The position numbers and the translations under genes are program-made. The notes beneath the pieces were generated by a model. It was not told the DNA's origin. It was given only the letters and a program-made list of their open reading frames with translations, and made no database searches. Below, in pieces: positions 11,195-22,079 of a DNA stretch of 64,000 bases. Numbering within the stretch: the first letter of the stretch is position 1; the number at the start of each line of letters is the position of its first letter. Source of the DNA: Vesta saturnalis (lineage: Eukaryota > Arthropoda > Insecta > Coleoptera > Lampyridae); NCBI GenBank assembly GCA_036346205.1, contig JARFJB010002136.1:575001-639000 (forward strand), written 5' to 3'.

Positions 11195-12362
11195 ACAGGT
11201 CGGCTGAAAAGTTCGTAGGCTAACACAGTAAAACAATTTTTTTTTTGGTAAAATTCGATTTTATTATTCAATATAGTTGCCTTCGAGGGCAATACAACGA
11301 TTATAGCGGTTAAGCAATTTTTCAATACCATTTTTATAGTACGATTTCTCTTTAGCCTCAAAATAGGCTTCAGTTTACTTCTTTATTAGTACTGACTTTG
11401 TTTCCAGCGAGCATTCTTTTGACGTCTGCAAACAGGAAAAAGTCACTGGGGGCCAGATCAGAAGAATACGGTGGTCTTGATGAAACAGCACTTTTTTCTT
11501 TTTCAAATAGGGCTGTTTTTCCGTGATTTCATCTTGCAAACGCTCCAAAACAACGCTATGTAATAATCACGGTTGATGGTCTGGCCCTTTTCAAGGTGAC
11601 CAATGTATATTATACCATGCTCATCCCAGAATACTGATGCCATAAACCTTGCCAACTGACTTTTGCGTCTTCCCACGCGTTGGATTCGGTTCATCGTATG
11701 CAGTCCACTCGGCTGACTGTCGATTAGACTCGGGAATGTAGTGATGGAGCCACACTTCATCCATTGTCACATATCGACAAAAAAATTCGTTTTTATTACG
11801 GTTGAATATCGCTAAACATTGCTCCGAATCATCGACACATTGTTGCTTTTGATCGATTGTGAGCTCGCGCGCACCCACTGCACACAGCTTTCGCATGTCT
11901 AAATATTCATTCACGATATGTCCAATACGCTCTTTTGATATCTTCAGAGACTCAGCTATATCAATCAACTTCACTTTACGGGTATTTATAGTTATTTTGT
12001 GAACTTTTTTCATGTTTTCGCTCGCAACCGCCTCTTTTGGGCGTCCACTGTGTGCATCGTCTTCGGTGCTCATTTCGCCCCGTTTAAATTTAGCAAACCA
12101 CTTCTCAACGGTTGATTTTCCTGGTACAGAGTCCGAATAATGTATCAAGCCAAGCTTTGGCTTCAACAGAATTTTTTCCAAGATACATCAACGCTTCATT
12201 AACACACGAAATTCTTTTTTATCCATTTTTTTCAAATTAACGAAAGTTGCTTAACTCACAATGCTATATCTCACGAACCAATTATCCGTTTGAAGGTTCA
12301 TACTGCTACCATTCATATGGATTTAATTCTAGTAACGCCTACGAACTTTTCAGCCGACCTGT
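11195..12362 (-). mobile_element. mariner element (mellifera-like), internally deleted
   Basis: Near-perfect 28-bp terminal inverted repeats (ACAGGTCGGCTGAAAAGTTC at the left tip) lie immediately inside TA dinucleotides at 11193-11194 and 12363-12364, the mariner target duplication. The length of 1,168 bp is a little below a complete mariner. The well-matched TIRs make this one of the younger insertions here. The subfamily call rests on the transposase motif style and is tentative. Confidence 0.92.
11340..12226 (-). pseudogene. mariner transposase, broken
   Basis: It starts MDKKEFRVLMKR at 12226, then meets an in-frame stop. It continues as 12181-11621 with the paired-like DNA-binding half (HYSDSVPGKSTVEKWFAKF, DDAHSGRPKEAV). 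The first catalytic aspartate is seen in VTMDEVWLHHY. The second catalytic region continues in another frame at 11760-11503 as FWDEHGIIYIGHLEKGQTIN. The block with the third aspartate (H-x-D-N-A) is missing: from about 11470 the frame jumps to the L-A-P-S-D-F-F-like part. At least two frameshifts, a stop and a small deletion make it inactive. Confidence 0.88.
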
Positions 12363-12529
12363 TATATGTATTTCTGCAATACATATAAATTCCAATTATT
12401 ATTTTTGATTTATTTTCAATATGTTTTTGCTACTTTCAGTATCATTCTGTTTAGTAATTTTTAATTCGGTGAACGAAAGTTTAGATAGTGGTGACCCTAC
12501 TTGGTTGAAATAAACGTTTGTTATAGAAA

Positions 12530-12740
12530 TGGCATTGACAGTTACCTGCAAACTGAATTCAGAAATCTCAAGCGATATCCCTCATTGTAAATGCACTGCT
12601 GTAGCCAGTTTATGAAGTTCTGCATAACTCCGCGAAGCATCTGTTGCGGAATGCGGCCAACTTTAAGGCGTATTACATGTTTCAAGGCTTCTATGGTCCT
12701 GGGTTGATGTTTAAACACTCAAAAAGTAGTCACCTGCAAC
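12530..12740 (-). pseudogene. DUF4817/DDE_3 transposase C-terminal fragment
   Basis: A minus frame reads KHQPRTIEALKHVIRLKVGR, then IPQQMLRGVMQNFINWLQQC. This is the C-terminal end of insect DUF4817-type transposases (P-R-T-I-E-x-L-K ... I-P-x-x-M-L-R ... R-L-x-x-C). Nothing of the catalytic domain is seen nearby. Confidence 0.7.
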
Positions 12741-13535
12741 CATAGACTTGTTTTGTGAAAAATACGTCTCGACGGCAAAAGCGCACGGAAACCAAATACA
12801 CTTAAAATACGTGCAACTCCGTCGATACTGCATTTGCGTGTAAGAATACGCGTTTACAGCGCCATCTCTTAGCGTTCGTTAAACAAAAATGCTATTTTAA
12901 TTATAATTTTTTTTTAATTTAATATTTTTCGTTTCTAAGACTAACTTATCTCTATTTTCATTTAATTTGTTAATATACGCTTTAATTAAAACATTACAAT
13001 ATTTTTCTAAAAATAAATTCAAACAAATATTACAAACTGTTTTCAAATTTTCTAACAAAACTACATCCTAACCTTTTTTTATTCGCGCTCTTTTAACCTT
13101 GTTATTTGTACCATCGGTTATCAAAAAAAAACGACTACATTAATAATTTCATTAGATTGAACTATGTTTTCAGTAGGATGTCATTCTAATATTAATAATT
13201 GTCATTTTGCCAACTTAATTATTATAGCGAAAATGGTACTAACTTCAACTCAAGTTCTTCACTTAAAAGTAAACGTCTTGTTGTCTAACCTTAATCAATA
13301 ATTTATGACACTGGCGAAAAACAAAATGACAAGTAATATCAAAATTAATACTTACACAACTAATTTTTTTGCTAAATGGACGTGTCTAAATCATTTCGCT
13401 GTAGTCGTTTTTTTTATAACCGATGCTACCTTATTAGTTATTCCGTCGTTTTGTATTAATCCTTTTGTTTACATAATCATTATTCCCGTGCTTTTTTCAC
13501 ATTGCATTACCTACTTCGATCAGCTACGTTCATTT
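12741..13535. other. No recognisable gene
   Basis: AT-rich sequence with homopolymer runs. The plus ORF at 13305-13631 is hydrophobic, low-complexity and runs into the transposon TIR that begins at 13536, so I do not call it. Confidence 0.5.
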
Positions 13536-13640
13536 ACCTTTTCTTTCTTCCTTTTTGTTAATCACCCTGCCTTTAATCCTTACAGGAAAGTCTTTTTCAA
13601 GACTCAATTATTTAGAACCATTGCAGTATAAGTAAGTATT
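13536..13640 (+). repeat. Left TIR of the ISL2EU-like transposon, with 5' leader and splice donor
   Basis: Matches the complement of 17240-17346 with scattered differences. Its inner end holds TATAAGTAAGTATT, a good 5' splice donor (A|GTAAGT). The matching acceptor for the transposase gene is TTCTTTCACTACAG at about 13685, just before the ATG at 13698. Confidence 0.8.
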
Positions 13641-13697
13641 AGGTTAAAAGTTAATTACATTTTGTTATTGATTCTTTCACTACAGGAAAACCGTATA

Positions 13698-15101
13698 ATG
13701 CCCAAGTGCTATTACAAGGATTGTGGCAACACCTCCAAATCTAAGAAGTCCAGAAATGTTCGATTTCATCCCTTTCCGAAACCGGTACGCAACATGGCTA
13801 AATGTCTTTTATGGATAGAGTTATGTGGAAATGACAACCTTAATCCATCGAACATTACTAAAAATGTATGTTTGCAGTAAGCATTTTGGAATAGAAACAG
13901 AAGATTCTAATCCAGTACCACATCCGAATTATACTGCTAACTCCTTGGTGCATTCAAAAAGTCTAGATGTTCAGAGATATGTTGAAGTGGGATCGAGCAA
14001 TAGGGAAGAAATGGACCTTTACCTTAAAGCATCAGCATTGTTACGAAAGGAAAATCAAGACGCAAAAGATACCAGTGATCACACCTATAATAAGCAATTA
14101 TCTCTTATCCATCATCATACAGCAACATTTGTTAAAATTGTGGATGTGAAGAGTAAAAACATCTCTAAGTTGAAAAAGTTTGAGAATTTTTTCTTGGTTG
14201 CATCTTTCGAACACAACAAACATTTTCAATATTTTACTGGATTGACCGTACCTCAGTTTGAAGCATTTTTCAATTTTTGGATGAAAGTGTCATGTCACAA
14301 TTAATGTACAAGCAAAACAGTTACATACCAACAAGAAATAAATTTAGTTACCTCACAAATAAGGACAAGTTATGTTTAATGTTGATACGTTTAAGACGTG
14401 GGTATACATTAAAAGAACTCTATATATTTTACACCATTAGTGTGACTGATGTGTCGGTGATGTTTTATACATGGGTGCAATTTGTATATTTACAGTGTTG
14501 TTGTCCTCGTAATGACTTAGTAAAAGGTGCTCGTGCTACTGAGATGAGACATATGCCAGCTTGTTTTCGTTTATTAAATGACAAAGTTACCATAATACTT
14601 GATACTACCGAACTCCGAGTTCAAATGTCGAAAAACTTCCAACAACAAGGGAACATACACTCAAATTATAAGCACTACAATACGGAAAAATTTTTGGGAG
14701 GAGTGTCATCAAGAGGTGCAGTTGTGTATAACAACGAAGGTTATGAGGGGTCCATTTCTGACATCGAATTGTTTAAAGCTTCAGATATCTCTGTATTTTT
14801 GGAAGAAGGTGATGTGATAATGGCAGATCGTGGTTTTATCATTCAAGACATGTGTGATGAAAATAAATACGCATTAATTATACCGCCTTTTTTGGCTGGA
14901 AGAACACGTTTAACAGCAGAGGAAGAGACATTAACTAAAAAAATTGCAAAGTGTCGTATTACTGTAGAGCGCCCAATTAGAAGGATAAAATGTTACCAAA
15001 TTTTGGCAAAATCAATACAAATCTCGATGTTACCTATAATGTCAAATATTTTTAGTATCATTTGTTTTTTGGTAAACTTTGAAAAACCTGTTTTAACTTA
15101 A
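13698..15101 (+). pseudogene. THAP-domain DDE_4 transposase with two frameshifts
   Basis: The start is ATG 13698 (MPKCYYKDCGN). The first about 55 residues are a THAP zinc finger: C-x-x-x-x-C near the start and RFHPFPKP. After a 1-nt frameshift at about 13865, the C-x-x-H of YVCSKHFG follows. The middle contains FTGLTVPQFEAFFNF, then a second frameshift at about 14280. The last 274 codons are the DDE nuclease: aspartate in IILDTTELRVQ, aspartate in VIMADRGFII, and glutamate in RITVERPIRRIK. This matches the DDE_Tnp_4 pattern. All three catalytic residues survive, but the two frameshifts break the protein. The start is chosen because it follows a splice acceptor and opens directly on the THAP finger. 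Confidence 0.87.
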
Positions 15102-15539
15102 AATACATTTGTATGTTATAATCCTATAATTGAATAAAAACAATTGCAAATTGTAGTAATTACTATTTATTTTCGTCTGAATAAAGATTTATCTATTATT
15201 TACTTTCACCCAACAACATATTAAATAAATGAAATAAATGAAAATAGTGTTCTTAACATTTTTCATGTATAACTAATTCTGCGAAGTGTTGTACATATTA
15301 GTAATCAAATTAGTAGCTTCAATAATAAATCTACTAATGCCATATGTAGATTGATAGGTAATTATAATGAAAACACCATCAAGTTTAACTTAAACTAAAA
15401 TATAAATATGTTACTGAAAGTATTCCAATTCAATAATGGTAGATTTCTCGGTATTTTCATTAAAAATAACATACATATTATAATACATTTTTTTTTAGTT
15501 TTTTAGTTAAATTGTCCCTAATGGACTTCTCTACATCAC
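15102..15539. other. Intergenic region between convergent transposon genes
   Basis: AT-rich sequence holding the 3' ends of both genes. AATAAA-like signals appear at about 15133 (plus), fitting polyadenylation of the transposase transcript. No other coding is seen. Confidence 0.5.
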
Positions 15540-17191
15540 ATAATTTTACTCTAAAAACTAGCAAGCCTACAACTAGACCACACAACAAAATCACATTCTG
15601 ACACATCAAAAATCAACATCGTAGTAGCGACCTGGTACATGTATGGATGGTTACTTTTAAAAACACTATTATTTTCTTTATAAGCAAAAAATGTACTTTT
15701 TGTTTTGATGATAAAATACTATCAAAATCACATGGATTTTTCCTTCCATCACTTTTGGACATTTGATTTCAATTACCCTTACGATTATTCCATTAGTTTT
15801 TACAACCCCATCAGCACTACAAGCTAAATGAGGGTAATTCTTATTGACATATAGACCAACTTGTAAAAACTGTTCATTTGGTTGAATATAATCAGCTATG
15901 TATTTGTCTCTTGCTTTCACTTCATTTACTTGACCATACTTAATTGATGGTACAGATAATTTTGGTGTTAGCTGCCTTTTTAAGTAATTGCTTTTTGCTG
16001 AAGAAGTCATCAGTGAGGCAGCAGTCTTCGTATTGGAAGATGTAATAAAATAACTTCGCCAAGTATACCAACCAATGGAATGTTGAATTTCAGGCACCTT
16101 TAATAGCAATTACATTATTCTTATGTTTTGCCATCAATTCATGCATGTTTTTTTTAACAATTAATACTTGTTCAATAAGAATGTTTATTCTGCCCTGTTC
16201 CATTTTAAAGTCATTGTATTGTAATTTGAATAAAGTTTCAAATATTGATTCTTGACTTTCTTTCTGCAGGTCACAAATAAAATTATTTAAATTCACATTT
16301 CTAATGTACTCTTCGGGTCTAGGATCAAATGATGCTCTCCGTATTGGTTCGAACCTCACTTTTCCATACTTTTTTTTGCAGGTATAGGTCCTGGTTTTTT
16401 AAGTTTAGCACCTAAACCCCACTGTCTTAGCTTGCTAGTGCATGGAGTTCTATCACAACGATATTCCTTAATAAACTTTTCTAAGAATAGCAAGAGAGCA
16501 CTTACGTGGCTGCATTTACCCAACGCTGATTGCTTACATTCACATGTACCACTGATGACAGCTCCTGATAGTTGATTTAACTTTACCATTACAAAATATG
16601 ATTTTTTTTTATTAAAAGATGCAAAACACTTTTAAATAATATGATTTCCTATCACTGCTATCAAACACATCATGTAGGTGGTCACTGCTTACAAATTGAT
16701 TGCCACGTCTGAAAGGCTTTTCAGTTATTCCTGCATTATCACAGACCTCATAATCTTCTTTTAAAAAAAATACCCTACAAGGAATGTATAGATATGACCC
16801 TTGTTGAAATATTGAGGAATATCACGGGATGGAAAACGTGCCCATAAAAGTGGCTCCTCAGTTACAGTAGTTGACGTGGATGCAGTTACAACGAGATTTC
16901 GTTTCATGTCGTACCATTTGCCTCCATCAATGGCTAATGAAATATCGTGATCTCGTCCTGCTTCTATACAATTAATGACACTATAAATAAACAAAACTTA
17001 ATTTCAGATATGAAATACTAAATTTTTTACTAACCGTTGCACTAATTCGGCCTTACTTCCAGTTTTCTTTAATGCTCGACATTCTAACCATCTTTGCAAT
17101 TCGAAGTTAGAGTGATCCTCAATATTTGCACCTGGCCGTAAAAGAGCACCTGGAACGTCCTCTGGCTGCAATGATATAGATAGTTGGTCTA
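15540..17191 (-). pseudogene. SAP-SWIM-YqaJ nuclease companion gene, frameshifted
   Basis: Reading minus, exon 17191-17036 gives a SAP-like helix pair (FELQRWLECRALKKTGSKAE). An intron with GT...TTATAG then joins at 16982 to VINCIEAGRDHDISLAIDGG. Next comes a SWIM zinc finger (CECKQSALGKCSHVSALL, C-x-C...C-x-H) at about 16530. The C-terminal part at 16109-15540 is a YqaJ-type exonuclease: KYGQVNEVKARDKY, HLACSADGVV (catalytic aspartate), VIEIKCP (E-x-K) and NHPYMYQVATTMLIF. At least three 1-nt frameshifts, at about 16630, 16360 and 16105, two of them at A-runs, break it. No start codon is clear; translation may begin in the TIR-derived leader or the ATG is lost. The role is inferred to be end processing or recombination. 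Confidence 0.85.
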
Positions 17192-17239
17192 CTAAGAAAG
17201 TAACACCTAGTAAGTAATGAGAAGCAAATCAGTTATCTA

Positions 17240-17346
17240 AATACTTACTTATACACCAAGGGTTGTAAACAATTGAGTCTTGAAAAACGCTGTTTCCTGT
17301 AAGGATTAAAGGCAGGGTGATTAACAAAAAGAAAGAAAGAAAAGGT
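17240..17346 (-). repeat. Right TIR of the ISL2EU-like transposon, with splice donor
   Basis: Complement of the left TIR. On the minus strand its inner end reads TATAAGTAAGTATT, the same donor as in the left TIR. An acceptor (ACTTTCTTAG) lies 57 nt on, at 17192, directly before the SAP exon. Both genes therefore appear to use the TIR as leader. Confidence 0.78.
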
Positions 17347-17787
17347 TTTGTCTCTCATTTAATTGTCAAACTTTAATGGAAACCGTCTATTGAATTTGCG
17401 TGTTTTCTAGTTTATTATTGTTACTTAAGTGACATAAACTATTCCTACATTGTTCATGAGGTAATCTACTACAGACCCAACCCAATACGTATACGTACTT
17501 CAGCATTTTTTCAGCTTAAATTAAATTTTCACTAAAAAGATTTTCAAAATTCGATCTAAACTTCACTTTTGACAAAGAGATAACAGAATTTCCTAAATCA
17601 AAAGTTTGTTTCATTATTTCTGTAATAAAAATGTGGAAGTATCGATTTCGCTATCCCGAGAAGGCATTAATAACTGATTTGTCATAATTGCCTTTCGACT
17701 GCAGCGGAATTTAACACAATGCGGCGTGACATTATTGCCCCCTTTGCTTCTGACCACCGAAAACAAATTCTCAATAGAGTCACGCGT
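17347..17787. other. No recognisable gene
   Basis: AT-rich spacer between the ISL2EU-like element and repeat A copy 3. No motif-bearing frame seen. Confidence 0.5.
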
Positions 17788-18430
17788 GTGAAGTTAGCAC
17801 CCCAACAAAAATTTTCAATAGTTCTGATTAGAGTTCTAGCTTCCTTTTAAATAGTTTAGAAGTACTTTAAAAAAAATAAAGAGTTCCGCTCATTAACGGT
17901 TCCACATTTTAATTTGAAAAATGGGGTGCTAACTTCACATCTAAAATCGAGATCCAGCAGGTCTGACTAGCTAAATTACTATATTACTATATTAAGTTCA
18001 AGAGTTCCTGAAAAGTTTGAAAATTCAATTTTGACATGCAATAGTTCCAATCAATTTTTGATGTTCTTTTATTCATTCCTAAGAGTTCTCGCTAATTTAA
18101 AAATTATAATCAAAAATGAAAAAGTTACAGCCCTTTTATTTAAAAAAAGAAAATGTTAACGGAAAATATTTTAAACAGTTCTAATAGTTCTCGCAGCAGA
18201 TTTGGAAGTATTCGATAAGTTCTGAAAGAAATTCTAATGATCGGAAGCGATCCGATTAATATTTATAGAATTATTCGACTTTAAAAAATTGCATAGCTTA
18301 AATTTTTAATTAATTTTTAAAGTTCCAATAGTTTCCAAATAGTTCTCGTGTAGTTCTCGACATGCACAATGCCTTACCAAAGAATTTGGATGTTAAAATT
18401 AATTATATGATTTTTTTTAAAAAGAAGAAT
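17788..18430 (+). repeat. Repeat family A, copy 3
   Basis: Begins with the tip GTGTGAAGTTAGCACCCC and contains an inverted copy of the same tip (GGGGTGCTAACTTCACAT) about 135 bp inside. It continues through TTGACATGCAATAGTTCC, GATCGGAAGCGATCCGATTA and TCTCGACATGCACAATGCC. It is collinear with the complement of 8105-8822. Phrases such as AATAGTTC and AGTTCTCG recur, so the family has internal short repeats. A diverged partial continuation may run to about 18610 (ATGACTGAAAGCAATCCGAT). Confidence 0.87.
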
Positions 18431-18821
18431 TTAGAATAATTAGAACTCTTGAAAATCGACCAGCGTCTCATATATACACTCGTAAATTTTTAAAGTATCG
18501 ATGAAAAATATTTTGAACGGTTCCAATAGTTCCTACAGTAGATTTGGATAGTACTCAGAAAGCTATAAAAAAATTCTAATGACTGAAAGCAATCCGATCA
18601 ATAATGAATGTGTTACACAAAAAAATTGGATTTAGTACCAAAGTTAAAGACTTTTAAAAAATAATTTTTTTTTCATAGAAGTTTTGAGCTGTTCCAGTGT
18701 AAATAATTTTTGAATTATTAAATATATATCTTATGAACATATCTGGCGTGGAACTCCACACGACCTTCCAACCTACAAAATCGAAATTAAAAGAAATGAA
18801 ATAAGTTTAATAACGTTTTAC

Positions 18822-18930
18822 TTAGGATAATTATGCAATCTCTTTTATAATAAGTTCATTACGAAAATAGGCAACATTGTAAAAACAAAAACTATCAATG
18901 TCAAACAGACGTTTAAAACTTCATGTCAAA
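18822..18930 (+). repeat. Left arm of a 110-bp inverted repeat pair
   Basis: TTAGGATAATTATGCAATCT through AACTTCATGTCAAA matches the complement of 20681-20794 with about 20 differences. It encloses the Tc1-like element at 18943-19942 and about 0.7 kb more, so that element may have landed in a pre-existing foldback or MITE. Confidence 0.75.
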
Positions 18931-18942
18931 CAGAGCTTAATA

Positions 18943-19942
18943 GACATCTACCGAGTGATTATTTAATACTGATGACGCTTAGAATTTCGCGCGTACGATT
19001 CTAGTTTTTTGTACGGTGTTGAATTGGCGGTTAAATATTTTGTTACATTCTGCGTTCTTTTTTGACATCAGTGCCGTCGTTAATTTGTTTTTGATTGTCA
19101 TTTTATATTTCCATTTTGCATGATCAACGTTCCTTAAAACCGTTTTTCTCAGAGCTACTCTGTAATTCAAGAATTTATTAAAGTAAGTGATTAGATAATG
19201 TTTACATCAGACTAATTTGCATTTGTAGGCTAAAAAGCTTCTAAAAGATAAGAAAATAAGAATTGCAAAACCTACAGATGGTCCATTACTACGAAATGAT
19301 GAAGTGGTAGAAGTCGTAAGGCAACGAATGGGAGCCCAAAAGCAAATCACAGGGTTGTCTTATTCAACATGCCAATGGATTTTGCATAGAGATCTACATA
19401 TGCACCCATACAGGGTTTCTGTCGTACAGCAACTGGATAATGAGAATAGACGTAATTATTGTGATTGGTTTACTAATAATTTAAATAACGATATTTTAAA
19501 TGTAACTTTTATGACCGACGAAGCGTGGTTTCATTTATCTGGCTATATTAATAGTCAAAATTATCGAACATGGGCAACTGAAAAAATCCACATAATTTTG
19601 AAGAGGATGTTGAAAGAATTACATCTGCAGCTCTCGAAAAAGTGTTTGACAATATGAAGCGTAGAATAGAATTGTGTCGTGAACATAACGGTGGAAATTT
19701 TGAGCAATTTTTATAGTTTATTTAATGAAATGTTAATAACGTAACTGGGCTTAGAATAAATATAAAATTTGTTTTAAAGCGGGGGATTTATTGTAATTTA
19801 AAAATAATTATTAATTTAGAGACTGATACTACATACACCACTGGAATTAAATAAATGACAATGTTTAGTTACACAACCTTTAAAATTTCTTGTTTTGCGG
19901 GAAATTCAAACTGTCAGTATTAAAGAATCACCCGGTAGATGC
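18943..19942 (+). mobile_element. Deleted 1.0-kb DUF4817/Tc1-like element with TA target site
   Basis: Tips (A/G)(A/C)CATCTACCG(A/G)GTGATT...TTTAATACTGA form about 30-bp inverted repeats. TA dinucleotides lie at 18941-18942 and 19943-19944. The 1,000-bp unit contains parts of one transposase only, so it is an internally deleted derivative. The left 200 bp between the TIR and the coding start contains no sure N-terminal domain. Confidence 0.8.
19229..19715 (+). pseudogene. DUF4817/DDE_3 transposase, internally deleted
   Basis: The frame contains GLSYSTCQWILHRDLHMHPY and RNYCDWFTNNLNN. The first catalytic aspartate block is FMTDEAWFHLSGYINSQNYR, then TWATEK. It jumps directly to the C-terminal end LEKVFDNMKRRIELC. 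The central DDE region with the second aspartate and the glutamate is missing, so the protein cannot be active. Family resemblance to insect Tc3/DUF4817 transposases is strong over the retained parts. Confidence 0.85.
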
Positions 19943-20680
19943 TAACTTAAAAAATTAACAGAAATGAAATAATTTTAATTATAATTTTTACCTTCCAAGC
20001 TACCTTATACATATGTAGGTATAGGTTATGCAATCGACTTTTTTTAACTATCACTAAATCGACTTATTAGCTGATTTTACAACTTTTGGCCAAGTTTCGC
20101 CAAGGGCCATGATGTCTGGATGCCTGTGTGAATGTATGTTAGTCCCTATCCACGATAACTCCAGAACGAAAATACCTGCGTACTTAAAATGTTGTATTTA
20201 AGCTTATTTTTATTTGGTTTGTAGCTGTTACATTTTGGGAGAAATCCAGCAGCGAGGGGTCGAAGGGTTTATTAGGGTCAGCTTTTACTTTTTTTTTAAT
20301 ATTTCTAAAACAGCTGCATATTTCAAAGATATAAACATGCATAAATATAGACCTTAAACATAGGATTAATTATGTTCTATGAAATTTTTTGATATGACGC
20401 GTAATTTAGTGGCAAAAAAATTCCAAAGGTAGAATTTAAGTGTTAGTTCAAATTTTTTCAATATCTGAATAACGACTAATTTTGTAAGAAAAAGTGTAGA
20501 CATACTTTTTTAAAGAAAATTTAATTTTACATAACTTTTCTTTATAAAGTTTCTTAATATAACGCAAGGTAGGTCTAAAAATTAATTAAATATGATCGAA
20601 AATAGTTAAAAACTTGTATTAATGATATAGAGGTGGGTGGCTTTTGAATTTTTTTTCAAGTTAACATGTATTTATATTTA

Positions 20681-20794
20681 TTTGACATGAAGTTTTAAAC
20701 GTCATTCGACGTAGATTATTGTTTTTGTTTTCACAATGTTGCCTGTTTTCGTTTTCGTTGAACGTATAAAAAAGAGATTGCATAGTTATCCTAA
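20681..20794 (-). repeat. Right arm of the 110-bp inverted repeat pair
   Basis: Complement of 18822-18930 (TTTGACATGAAGTTTTAAAC ... GCATAGTTATCCTAA). The sequence beyond the two arms is not obviously shared. Confidence 0.75.
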
Positions 20795-21790
20795 AAAAAT
20801 TAGAATTAATAGTATATTATAAGTACATAGAGGGAGAGAAATACATAATTTTTCCTGAGATGCAGTTTGCGGCACGAGGGCTACAAAACATCGAGGGAAA
20901 AATTGCATTCTCTCCTTAGATTTTTGGCAAAAGCGGAAACACAAAAACGCGGAAAATTAATCAATTTAGTAATAGTTTCGTCAAATCCGTATGTTTTTTG
21001 GACCTTGACAACCATACCTAGTGTCAGAAAATTGTTTTCAAAAAAAAAAAAGGAAAAGTGTGAATAATTTCATTAATTGTGCACCTGTATCATCTACTGT
21101 AAACCCAAATAACTAAGTTAGTTCTTTAGTTTTTGTGTTTTTATTTGTACTCAGTATTTGAAACTGTCACAACATATAAAATAAACTTCTTAGGGAGATA
21201 ATCTTACATATTTGGTTCCTAGGGAAAAAATGTTCCACTTCTGTCACGATTTTGATAACAGAGAAGCTTCTACTTCCGCTTTCGCAAAAAATTATTTCAT
21301 TTCTTTTCATTTTTGTAAGTTAGCATCTAGATGTCCATTAACCTCTTAAAGTTTTAAACGTCGAATTAAATATCGATTTTGTCGATAAAACTCGCTGTAT
21401 GTGCAGCGTCGGCTGGCAGGTTGTTGAGTGTCACGTTACCTAAAATTCCAACTTGCACTGAATGGCTAAAGACATGAGATGTCAAACACACTCGCATCGG
21501 AGAAAAAGGTGACATTTTTGGTTAATTTTGGAGCCATGCGAGGAACTTGTTTAGAATCGATTTCATCAAAATTTTTAACATGCTTCCAAGAATGTATAAT
21601 ATAATATAATATACAATAAAAGGTTGATCAACGGTAGCTGATAGTAATCTTCATCTTTACATTATTAGTTCCTAAAGCACACACTACAGACTTAGCTATA
21701 AAACCTGTCTCAAATATGTTTTTCAAAACATTCAAAATGTACCTTTGAGAAGGTCGCCTAATAGTGCTTCCTTACTTAAAACGTAGCCTG
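20795..21790. other. No secure gene
   Basis: AT-rich, with a short run TATAATATAATATAATATAC near 21595. The plus ORF at 20867-21067 has no family motif. Confidence 0.45.
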
Positions 21791-22079
21791 TTATTTGTTT
21801 AAAATACTCTTGATCATAAACACCATAGCATGCGTGCACATCTTCATGGAATAGGGCCGGTCGTCACCAAAGTGATCGAATCCCTCGAAAACGACCCGTT
21901 TGGCATCGTAGTTTACATGTTCCTGTAGAGACATCTCATCGAATATTTGAGATACTACTTTTTCTTCGTTTTTTATTCTTTTTTGCTTTAGTTGTTAGTA
22001 ATTCAATAACTGATGGATTTACACCATACCCAACATGCAAATTATTCAGCCATGCACGCAATGGGCTTATACTTCGTAG

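Larger units (their letters stand above)
13536..17346. mobile_element. ISL2EU-like DNA transposon (THAP/DDE transposase plus SAP-SWIM-YqaJ protein)
   Basis: About 105-bp inverted repeats bound the unit: ACCTTTTCTTTCTTCC... at 13536 and its complement ending at 17346. They share TTAATCACCCTGCCTTTAAT and TTTTTCAAGACTCAATT. Inside are two convergent genes separated by about 440 bp: a THAP plus DDE transposase on plus and a YqaJ-nuclease protein on minus. From memory, this pairing is that of the ISL2EU-type relatives of IS5/Harbinger. The dinucleotide TT flanks both ends, but the flanks are T-rich, so the target duplication is not secure. Both genes carry frameshifts, so this copy is inactive. 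Confidence 0.82.

Noticed and set aside
13305..13631. Hydrophobic 108-codon plus ORF, possible small membrane protein
   Set aside because: It runs into the ISL2EU-like TIR, is low-complexity and has no family resemblance.
18979..19170. Minus-strand 63-codon ORF as an inverted transposase N-terminus
   Set aside because: Only weakly similar in character to a DUF4817 N-terminus and in the wrong orientation; not enough to call.
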